Positions 55,035-61,830 of a DNA stretch of 64,000 nucleotides are shown here, piece by piece (the stretch's first letter is position 1; every line of letters begins with the position of its first letter). Both the position numbers and the translations under genes were made by a program. Location: the NCBI RefSeq assembly GCF_000239695.1, contig NZ_JH470338.1, positions 1,201,830 to 1,265,829 on the forward strand. The letters run 5' to 3'. The notes beneath the pieces are model-generated. The model saw only the letters and a program-made list of their open reading frames with translations, ran no database searches and was not told the DNA's origin. Origin of the DNA: Actinomyces graevenitzii C83. GTDB lineage: Bacteria; Actinomycetota; Actinomycetes; Actinomycetales; Actinomycetaceae.

Positions 55035-55412
55035 CTACTTACACAGATTCTCGCCAAAATCAAACATAATTAGTGCAACAACAGATAACACAAGCCCTAT
55101 TGGAAAAAAAGTCATAAACATAAAAAAAATCTCCCAAGCTAAGTCATCTCCACTATCACCATGATCCCCTGGAAGAAGAGCAATAATATAAATAAATGGG
55201 ATCAAGAGCATGATCACTCCCGGAATACCCAGGCAGAGTGCTGCCGTAAAGTAATTCTTCCGTTCACGCTCCCCTTCGGAGGGAAGTCCCATTTCCTGCG
55301 ATAATACAACTGGAGGCGCTGGTCGTAGCTTAACCGGAGAAGCTTGTTTACTTATCCACTGCGACCTAGCCAGCTTTTCATTAAACGCCTTTTCTGACCG
55401 ACTCTCACACAT
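55035..55412 (-). CDS. Island membrane protein, EKAFNEKLARS family
   Basis: 125 residues; AAAGAGG eight bases before ATG 55412. N-terminus MCESRSEKAFNEKLARSQWI, Pro-rich linker, then two membrane segments framing LPGDHGDSGDDLAWE, an acidic outside loop shared with the next two genes (PGDHG). Ends near the start of the 54934 gene. Function unknown. Confidence 0.75.
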   Translation of the reverse strand: MCESRSEKAFNEKLARSQWISKQASPVKLRPAPPVVLSQEMGLPSEGERERKNYFTAALCLGIPGVIMLLIPFIYIIALLPGDHGDSGDDLAWEIFFMFMTFFPIGLVLSVVALIMFDFGENLCK

Positions 55413-55453
55413 TTATTAGACCTCTTTAATACCAGTGCATACTCGAAACTAAA

Positions 55454-55834
55454 TTACTCTTTGACCATGGCACCCAGACCCATCATAGCTACCGAAATAT
55501 AAGATACAACAACCCCTATCGGCGTAATAGTTATGAACGCCCCGAAAGCCCTCAAATCCCAGCCATCACCATTAATACCATGATCTCCCGGCACACCCGC
55601 AATAATGTAGCCCAAAATAAATGGACTTAAGATCAGAGATACTGCCGGAATAGCAAAACAAAGCGCCAGCATAAATAAAATCAGCCGCTTACGCTTACCC
55701 TTAGCAGAAAGCACCTTTTTTGGCTGCGGCACAAAAGGCATTGGTTGCAGCAAAACCTTCGGCACTTGCCCGCTTATCTGCTGCGACCTAGCCAGCTTTT
55801 CATTAAATGCCTTTTCTGACTGACTCTCACACAT
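55454..55834 (-). CDS. Island membrane protein, EKAFNEKLARS family
   Basis: 126 residues; same AAAGAGG-TCTAATAA-ATG start region as the 55412 gene. MCESQSEKAFNEKLARSQQI, then SGQVP and PFVPQPKKVLSAKGKRKR, two membrane segments and loop VPGDHGINGDGWD. About 80% identical to the following gene over the middle, showing recent duplication. Function unknown. Confidence 0.78.
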   Translation of the reverse strand: MCESQSEKAFNEKLARSQQISGQVPKVLLQPMPFVPQPKKVLSAKGKRKRLILFMLALCFAIPAVSLILSPFILGYIIAGVPGDHGINGDGWDLRAFGAFITITPIGVVVSYISVAMMGLGAMVKE

Positions 55835-55875
55835 TTATTAGACCTCTTTAATGCCACTACATTCTCGAAACCAGA

Positions 55876-56268
55876 TCACTCTTTAACCCTGGCAGCCAGA
55901 TACATCATAGCTACCGGAATAGCAGATATAACAGCCCCTATCGGAGTAATATATACGATCGAGAAAAAAGCCCTCGCATCCCAGCCATCACCATTAATAC
56001 CATGATCTCCCGGCACACCCGCAATAATGTAACCCAAAATAAATGGACTGAAGATCAGAGACACTGCCGGAATACCAAAACAAAGCGCAAACATATAGAA
56101 AATCAGCCGCTTACGCTTACCCTTAGCAGAAAGTACCTTTTTTGGCTGCGGCACAAAAGGCATTGGCTGCAACGAAACCTGCGGCACTTGCCCACTTATC
56201 CGCTGCGACCTAGCCAGCATTTCCTTTAAAGCCTCCCCGGGCTGCTTCTCAGGTATTTCCTGTTCCAT
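55876..56268 (-). CDS. Island membrane protein, LARSQRISGQVP family
   Basis: 130 residues. N-terminus MEQEIPEKQPGEALKEMLAR is the same as in the 57047 gene, whereas the middle and C-terminal parts (KKVLSAKGKRKRLI, SPFILGYIIAGVPGDHG) match the 55454 gene. It is thus a mosaic of the two types, pointing to recombination between paralogues. Two membrane segments. Function unknown. Confidence 0.78.
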   Translation of the reverse strand: MEQEIPEKQPGEALKEMLARSQRISGQVPQVSLQPMPFVPQPKKVLSAKGKRKRLIFYMFALCFGIPAVSLIFSPFILGYIIAGVPGDHGINGDGWDARAFFSIVYITPIGAVISAIPVAMMYLAARVKE

Positions 56269-56365
56269 CAGCTACCACTCCGTCCGCTCAAAGCAGTCAC
56301 AACCTCATTCACCAAAGTTACCACCAACCATACTCACCACAAGGACACGTATTCATAACAAGCAC

Positions 56366-56476
56366 CTAACGCAGACACATACTGTTTCGAATAGCCATTG
56401 CAAACATGAAAGTTAAAATTCCCAATGGACTAAGCATTAACGATACCCCCGCAACAGCAAGATACCTATAAATCAT
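56366..56476 (-). CDS. Possible 36-residue membrane peptide
   Basis: ATG 56476 to TAG 56366: MIYRYLAVAGVSLMLSPLGI, then LTFMFAMAIRNSMCLR. One membrane segment with a SLMLSPLG core like the SPF motif of the larger island proteins; it may be a small gene or a truncated relic of one. The ribosome site is weak. It is the only coding signal in the 450-base gap 56269-56722. Confidence 0.35.
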   Translation of the reverse strand: MIYRYLAVAGVSLMLSPLGILTFMFAMAIRNSMCLR

Positions 56477-56524
56477 ATTCAATCACTTTCATTTGCAAGC
56501 AATTTCATCCTACTAGCTAAGTCC

Positions 56525-56722
56525 ATTTCCCTTCTAACCACAATCACTTACCAGCATAAACCGTTAAAAGAGGTGAGCTGGTAGTGTTGGCCACTTCAAA
56601 GAGGGGCAAGCTAAGCCTAGCTCAAGGTTGCATTCGGTTCGAACAAATGTTGCTACCAAAATCAGCATGTTGCGACGACGCAAATCTAGCAGCCACTAAG
56701 GCTACCTGCTGTTTTGTGGTAC
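56525..56722 (-). repeat. Repeated leader segment (copy B), peptide gene absent
   Basis: Near-identical to 53588-53783 up to the ribosome-site region, where AGGGAGGTGGGCTT has become AGGGAAATGGACTT and no peptide frame follows. It therefore looks like a module that has lost its peptide. Confidence 0.75.
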
Positions 56723-56974
56723 TTACTCTTTATAGGTAGCAAACACTTTCATAATAACTACCACTATCTGTGTAACAATAAAGCCTAGTAGCGGAAAATT
56801 AATCAATGCACCCATATATCTCGTAGGATCTACAGAAGCTCCACTATCCCCATAAATTCCAAAAAACGAGGTTATATACACCATAGCCACCCAGGGACTA
56901 GCTAATATTAGAATCCCAAGAGCGTCAACACATTTTATCCAAAAAACTAAACTGTTATGTTTCTTATCGGTCAT
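56723..56974 (-). CDS. 83-residue membrane protein, paralogue B
   Basis: ATG 56974 chosen because AAAGGAGGAG lies just upstream; a longer in-frame start 45 bases earlier has none and would not match the paralogue. Two hydrophobic segments (ALGILILASPWVAMVYITSF and LLGFIVTQIVVVIMKVF). Partner of the gene at 53784 with the same length. Function unknown. Confidence 0.75.
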   Translation of the reverse strand: MTDKKHNSLVFWIKCVDALGILILASPWVAMVYITSFFGIYGDSGASVDPTRYMGALINFPLLGFIVTQIVVVIMKVFATYKE

Positions 56975-57046
56975 TTGCTGCTCCTCCTTTGGTACACCGT
57001 TAGTATTACATCGGCACATAACAGCACATACTGTGAGCTGATACAG

Positions 57047-57433
57047 CTAACGCAACGACGATCTAGTTACTAATAAACCCCCGGCTAAGAGCACAAAAAT
57101 AAGCCCTATAGGGACGTAAAAAAATAAGAGGGCGATACAAAACCAGCTAAAGCTGTCAACATCATCGACATGAGCCCCTGGAACAGCAGCAAGACCGCTA
57201 GCAACAAATGGACTCATTATTAAAACAAATCCAACCAGTGCGCTATGTGTCGCAACTATACGCAGGATCTGCCGCTTACGCTTACCCTTAGCAGAAAGCA
57301 CCTTTTTCGGCGGCGGCACAAAGGGCATTGGTTGCTGCATAACTGGAGGCACTTGCCCGCTTATCCGCTGCGACCTAGCCAGCATTTCCTTTAAGGCCTC
57401 CCCAGGCTGCTTCTCAGGTATTTCCTGTTCCAT
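57047..57433 (-). CDS. Island membrane protein, LARSQRISGQVP family (first gene of island)
   Basis: 128 residues: MEQEIPEKQPGEALKEMLAR, SGQVPPVMQQ, KKVLSAKGKRKRQI, then two to three membrane segments (ALVGFVLIMSPFVASGL; FCIALLFFYVPIGLIFVLLA) around the loop VPGAHVDDVDSF. The full-length relative of the internally deleted copy at 54102. The pairing [this type]-[83-residue type]-[leader] occurs twice in the island. Confidence 0.78.
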   Translation of the reverse strand: MEQEIPEKQPGEALKEMLARSQRISGQVPPVMQQPMPFVPPPKKVLSAKGKRKRQILRIVATHSALVGFVLIMSPFVASGLAAVPGAHVDDVDSFSWFCIALLFFYVPIGLIFVLLAGGLLVTRSSLR

Positions 57434-57494
57434 CAGCTACCACTCCATCCGCTCAAGGCACTCGCAAGTGATTTGATTACGTTTGATTGCAACT

Positions 57495-57530
57495 GCCGCC
57501 AGGGCACCCTGCTTTGGGGGCCCTGGCGGC
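57495..57530. terminator. Hairpin at the right edge of the island
   Basis: GCCGCCAGGGC (57495-57505) and GCCCTGGCGGC (57520-57530) are perfect 11-bp arms with a 14-base loop, between the inositol phosphatase stop and the first island gene. No strong U-run on either strand, but the position suits termination of the phosphatase transcript. Confidence 0.6.
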
Positions 57531-57548
57531 CAGTCTATCGCGCAAAGC

Positions 57549-58352
57549 TCATTCCACCTGGCGCATTAGCGCCGAGAGTAGCTCAGTGTGCGCCTGTGGC
57601 CAGCCCACCAGCACGCTACCGGGGTAGCGCACATCCAAAGGCGTGCCGTCCAGGCGAGTAAATTTCACGCCGCTTTCTACACAGATCAGGTACGCCGCCG
57701 CGATGTCCCAGGGAGATACCCACATGTGCACAAAGGCGCCAGCCCTGCCGGCGGCCACCTCCACACACTCAAGCGCCGCCGAGCCGTAGCGGCGGTGTCC
57801 GCGTGATTCCAGCAGACAGCGCGTCAATCGCGGCAAAGCCACGATTTCCTTGATGTCGGTGATGATCACAACCTCACGCCGCCCACGCGTCTCATTGACC
57901 CGCGCCAATGGCTGCCAATCACAGTAAGCCCCCTGCCCAGCGATAGCCGTATAGGTGAGCCCAGCGAGGACGTCGACCACTACCCCCAGCACCGGGCGCC
58001 CATCCTCACACAGGGCCAAAGAAATGGCGTAGTCGCGGTGAGTGGTTACATAGTTCATGGTGCCATCAATGGGGTCAAGTACCCACACCCGCCCCGCAAA
58101 TGAGCTGACAGAGTGGCCTTCCTCCCCCAGCAGCGGGTAGCCCGTGGCCGCCATCAGCATCTCACTGATGTAGGCCTCAATCTGCTTATCCACCGCCGTA
58201 ACCAGGTCATTGCGGTTGGATTTGGTTTCAACATCCAGCTCAAAACCGGGATCTAGGACAGTCTGGCGTACCCCCGCTAGCAAGTCACAGACTATCTCCA
58301 GCAAATCCTCTAAATCCAGATCCTTAGCTTCACTCGCTTTATCAGCCGCCAT
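57549..58352 (-). CDS. Inositol monophosphatase-family phosphatase
   Basis: 267 residues. Mg-binding motifs LLGEEGHS, VLDPIDGTMNYV and C-terminal SPWDIAAAYLICVESG, all intact. Hydrolyses myo-inositol phosphate, or histidinol phosphate, PAP or fructose bisphosphate in relatives; actinobacteria use inositol for phosphatidylinositol and mycothiol. It starts two bases after the organophosphate-type transporter stop, so the pair may import and then dephosphorylate a sugar or inositol phosphate (inference). Confidence 0.9.
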   Translation of the reverse strand: MAADKASEAKDLDLEDLLEIVCDLLAGVRQTVLDPGFELDVETKSNRNDLVTAVDKQIEAYISEMLMAATGYPLLGEEGHSVSSFAGRVWVLDPIDGTMNYVTTHRDYAISLALCEDGRPVLGVVVDVLAGLTYTAIAGQGAYCDWQPLARVNETRGRREVVIITDIKEIVALPRLTRCLLESRGHRRYGSAALECVEVAAGRAGAFVHMWVSPWDIAAAYLICVESGVKFTRLDGTPLDVRYPGSVLVGWPQAHTELLSALMRQVE

Positions 58353-58354
58353 TT

Positions 58355-59797
58355 TTAACCTTCCTTTTCGCCTTGGGTGTCTTTACCGTCTTTGCCGTCA
58401 GTGCCAGCAAAATCCCGGTCGGCGCGGATCATGCGCTCCTCAAACAGCGCCACCAGCAGCAAGCAGGCCAAACCAACCACCGCCGAGGCAATCAGCACCA
58501 TAAATGTAGAACCCCAACCGTGCAGGTTGTAGCCCAAAATGTTAAGCCCATCCTCCTCAGGGTCAGCGATATAGCCCAACATCACCTTGGCCATGGAGTC
58601 ACCAAAGATGTAACCAAAAGCGCGCGGCACCGCGTTAACCACCACCGTGGCAGTCTTAGGTGCAAAGCCAATCACGCAAATACCAATCAGAGTTACCGGC
58701 CCAAAGATCAAGAAACCGATAAAGAACAAAGACACGTAGACCGCCGTCGGCGTAGTGGCCTGGGAGTAGGTGAAAATTGGGATAATCACCAGGCCCAAAC
58801 CAATTGCCGCCGTAAGCGCGCGCCTACCACCCAAACGGTCAGAGAAGTAACCCCACAATAGCGAGCCAGCCAAACCGCCCAGCTCCAGGCCAACCGTGGA
58901 GTTAACCGCCCACTGCTTGCTAAAGTGCAGCGCCTCAGAGGTGTAAAGCACGTTCCAGTTATCAATACCGATACGCACCGCGTAGGCCGCCACGTTCGCA
59001 ATGCATAGGAACCAAATCGCCGGGTTTTTAACCACGTAGTTCCACACGATCGCACCCTTAGACATGGAGGTGGTGACAGTGTCTACCTTGGATTCGGGCT
59101 CACCGAAAATAGCTTCAGGCTTGTCCCAACCCAACTCGCCGGGCTCATCTTTACCAAACCACATACCCCACAAACCAATGGGGATACAGATCAGTGCGGG
59201 CACAATAAACATGCCGGCCACGCCGCCACCAAAGAAGGTATTTGCACCCCACAGGGCCAGCGCACCGGCGATCATGGCACCAATGTTGTGCGAGGCGTTC
59301 CACCAGCCGATAAAGCGCCCACGATATTTACGCGGAGTCCACCGGTTCATGGTGGAGTTACAGCAGGGACCACCTGGTGCCTGCGCTAAACCGTTTAGGC
59401 TCCACAGCAGCACCATGATGCCCATCGGGTGGTTCACGCTCAGCAGTACCCCACCTACCAGCACGCTCACCACGCCGGCACTGACCAGCAGGAAGCCCAG
59501 GATGCGTTTAGTGTTTCGCCCATCGCACAGGAAGCCCAGGATCAGTCCGCCAAAGCCGTAGGTGAGCGAGAATGCGAAACCGATCGTGCCCAGCTCGGCG
59601 GTGCTCAGCCCGGCTTGTTCTTTCAGCAGCGGCTGGGCGGCCTTGAAGTTAGTGCGCAGCAGGTAGAAACCACCGTAAACCACAATGAGCACGGCGTAAG
59701 TCTTTAAAAATTCCCCTAGCCAAGCTTTCTTTTGCTGTTCCAAAGTTAGCTGGGTAGTTCCGGTGCGCAGCTCAAAAAATCGCGTCAGTGCGCCCAT
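58355..59797 (-). CDS. MFS organophosphate:phosphate antiporter (GlpT/UhpT type)
   Basis: 480 residues with 12 predicted membrane segments. The N-terminal part (YGGFYLLRTNFKAAQPLL) carries the Tyr-x-x-x-Arg region of GlpT/UhpT, followed by FSLTYGFGGLILGFLCDGRN (MFS motif A), GLAQAPGGPCCNSTMNRW (the organophosphate signature region) and ISRKY-like RKYRGRFIGWWNASHNIGA. Imports glycerol 3-phosphate, hexose phosphate or a similar anion in exchange for phosphate. Forms an operon with the inositol-phosphatase-like gene. Confidence 0.88.
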   Translation of the reverse strand: MGALTRFFELRTGTTQLTLEQQKKAWLGEFLKTYAVLIVVYGGFYLLRTNFKAAQPLLKEQAGLSTAELGTIGFAFSLTYGFGGLILGFLCDGRNTKRILGFLLVSAGVVSVLVGGVLLSVNHPMGIMVLLWSLNGLAQAPGGPCCNSTMNRWTPRKYRGRFIGWWNASHNIGAMIAGALALWGANTFFGGGVAGMFIVPALICIPIGLWGMWFGKDEPGELGWDKPEAIFGEPESKVDTVTTSMSKGAIVWNYVVKNPAIWFLCIANVAAYAVRIGIDNWNVLYTSEALHFSKQWAVNSTVGLELGGLAGSLLWGYFSDRLGGRRALTAAIGLGLVIIPIFTYSQATTPTAVYVSLFFIGFLIFGPVTLIGICVIGFAPKTATVVVNAVPRAFGYIFGDSMAKVMLGYIADPEEDGLNILGYNLHGWGSTFMVLIASAVVGLACLLLVALFEERMIRADRDFAGTDGKDGKDTQGEKEG

Positions 59798-60010
59798 ACG
59801 TAAACCTCCTTGCTTACGAGTTTGCCGCAGGCCACAGCACCCGCAGCGGAAGTTTCTCCACTATAGCGCAGCAAAGTTAATTTAGGTCACATTTGTTCTA
59901 CTTATTTAGTGCCGACGCCGCCGCCTGCACATCCGTTAAGTTGCTCTTGCGCTGTGCCCGGCCCCGGTAACGACGACGCCGTCCACTCAGACCGGCAAGG
60001 ACAGGCCATC

Positions 60011-61171
60011 TCAGGCCTGCGGGCGCAGCTGCACCATTAGTGACTCCAGGGCTAGCAGCGGCGAAACATAGGTTTTTAGGCGAGCGCGGCACTGCTCCAC
60101 AGCGGCCACCCTAGCCAGTGTCTGCTCAGCTGTGGAACCGGCTGCCACCTGGGCGATTTCTTTCTCTAAGTCAAGGTTGACACTGTCTAGCTGACTGCCT
60201 AGTTGGCGTGAAAGTACGTCGCGATAGAAAGACAGCAGATCCACCATGGCCCGGTCTAACACGTCAGTTACAGCGCGTTTAGCACGACGTTTCTGGTTGT
60301 CTTCCAGAGCTTTTATCTGGCCGCGCATGGCTGGGGGAATACGACTCTCCCCCTCTAAGCCAAGCGTGCGGATCAGGGCCGCTTTTTCTTGGGCGTCACG
60401 GGCAGTGGAGGCAGCTTCAGCCTCTTTTTCAGCCTGTTCTAGCAGGTCAGCTGCCGCAAAAACAGCGTCACCCACACTGCGCAGTGAGATTGGGGCGGAC
60501 ATAAGCGCGCGTCGTCGCTCCCAGGCACCCTCATCTTTGGCCAGGTGACGGGCCAAACCAATATGGGACTGGCTGGCCCGGGCAGCCCGCAAAGCCAGCT
60601 GGGGTTCGGCGCCGTCGCGCTTAACTAAAAGATCAGCCACCGCCTGCGCGCTGGGCACACACAGCCGCACCAGGCGGCAGCGCGAGCGGATGGTAGGTAA
60701 AACATCCTCGCTGGAGGGGGTGCACAGCAGCCACACCGTATAGGGAGGCGGCTCCTCAATGCTTTTGAGCAGCACGTTTGTGGTGCGCTCATCCATGCGG
60801 TCGGCGTCTTCCACCAGGATTATCCGCCAGCGTCCCTGCCAGGGCATCCGCCCGGCCTGCTCGATCAGGCTTTTAACCTCATCGATGGTGATAATCATGC
60901 GGTCGGTAGCTAGACGCACCACATCGGGGTGGGTGCCGGCCAGGGTTTGGCGGCAGCCCTCACACTGGCCGCAGCCAGGCTCAGCGCCGGTACATTCAAG
61001 GGCGGCAGCAAAAGCCAGTGCGGCAGTGGATCTACCCGATCCGGGCGGGCCGGTAACCAGCCAGGCGTGAGACATGGCGGCGGTGGGCACTTGTGGGCGC
61101 GCCCCAGCAGCGGCCGCCTGGAATGTGGCCACCACCTGCGCTTGCCCGACCAGCTCGTCCCATACGCTCAT
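60011..61171 (-). CDS. holB: DNA polymerase III delta' subunit
   Basis: 386 residues; clamp-loader subunit. VWDELVGQAQVVATF start, a P-loop variant GPPGSGRST with Arg for Lys as usual in non-hydrolysing delta', zinc-binding Cys in CTGAEPGCGQCEGC, IIITIDEVKSL, and the SRC motif TIRSRCRLVRL. Overlaps the tmk stop by four bases, as in many actinobacteria. The 213 bases between its stop and the transporter start hold no supported gene. Confidence 0.95.
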   Translation of the reverse strand: MSVWDELVGQAQVVATFQAAAAGARPQVPTAAMSHAWLVTGPPGSGRSTAALAFAAALECTGAEPGCGQCEGCRQTLAGTHPDVVRLATDRMIITIDEVKSLIEQAGRMPWQGRWRIILVEDADRMDERTTNVLLKSIEEPPPYTVWLLCTPSSEDVLPTIRSRCRLVRLCVPSAQAVADLLVKRDGAEPQLALRAARASQSHIGLARHLAKDEGAWERRRALMSAPISLRSVGDAVFAAADLLEQAEKEAEAASTARDAQEKAALIRTLGLEGESRIPPAMRGQIKALEDNQKRRAKRAVTDVLDRAMVDLLSFYRDVLSRQLGSQLDSVNLDLEKEIAQVAAGSTAEQTLARVAAVEQCRARLKTYVSPLLALESLMVQLRPQA

Positions 61172-61830
61172 GCGTCAATAATTCCGCGTTCTTTCAGCAG
61201 TTCGCTAACCAACGCGCGCACCTGGGCAGCTATCTGCTCAATTTCGACGCTGGCGTCAATGATTTTTATGCGCGTACTTTCCTGCTCAGCTAGGCGGTGG
61301 AACTGTTCGCGCAGGCGATACTGAAATTGCAGGCCTTCAGCTTCAATCGCATCGGCCTGGCCACTGCGGGTGTGTACGCGCTTGGCGGCAAGCTGCGGAT
61401 CTGCGTCTAGCAGCAAAGTTAGGTCTGGCAGCAGCTTGTCGGTGGCCCACAGGGATAGGTCACGCACTTCCGTGGCCCCCAGGCACCTGGCAGCGCCCTG
61501 ATAGGCCACAGACGAGTCGATGTAGCGGTCGGTTACAACCACTTGACCAGCCGCTAAAGCCGGGTTGATCAGCTCATTTACGTGCTGGGCTCGGTCGGCT
61601 GCGAACAGTAGTGCCTCGGCTTTGGCGGTTATTTGCGTCCGCTGCGCATTTTCCGACGCCGTCCCCAGCAGCAGGGAGCGCAACTGGGCCCCCAGGGCGG
61701 TGGCGCCAGGTTCACGGGTGCGGCGCACGCTTACCCCCTGGTCTTCAAGCCAGTTGGTAAGCAGCTCTACCTGGGTGGTTTTGCCAACCCCGTCGCCGCC
61801 TTCGAAGCTGATGAAAACTCCGCGACCCAT
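61168..61830 (-). CDS. tmk: Thymidylate kinase
   Basis: 220 residues. P-loop FISFEGGDGVGKTTQVELL, RRTREPGAT (dTMP contact), VVTDRYIDSSVAYQGAAR (DRY motif) and a basic lid RSGQADAIEAEG. Phosphorylates dTMP to dTDP. Its ATG follows the topA stop directly (adjacent bases 61830/61831). Confidence 0.97.
   Translation of the reverse strand: MGRGVFISFEGGDGVGKTTQVELLTNWLEDQGVSVRRTREPGATALGAQLRSLLLGTASENAQRTQITAKAEALLFAADRAQHVNELINPALAAGQVVVTDRYIDSSVAYQGAARCLGATEVRDLSLWATDKLLPDLTLLLDADPQLAAKRVHTRSGQADAIEAEGLQFQYRLREQFHRLAEQESTRIKIIDASVEIEQIAAQVRALVSELLKERGIIDA

Noticed and set aside
52480..57480. Integrative element using tRNA-Lys as attachment site
   Set aside because: I found no second copy of the tRNA 3' end at the right side of the island and no integrase gene; only local duplication is supported.
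59898..60092. 64-codon frame between holB and the transporter
   Set aside because: Overlaps the end of holB, has atypical composition and no ribosome site.
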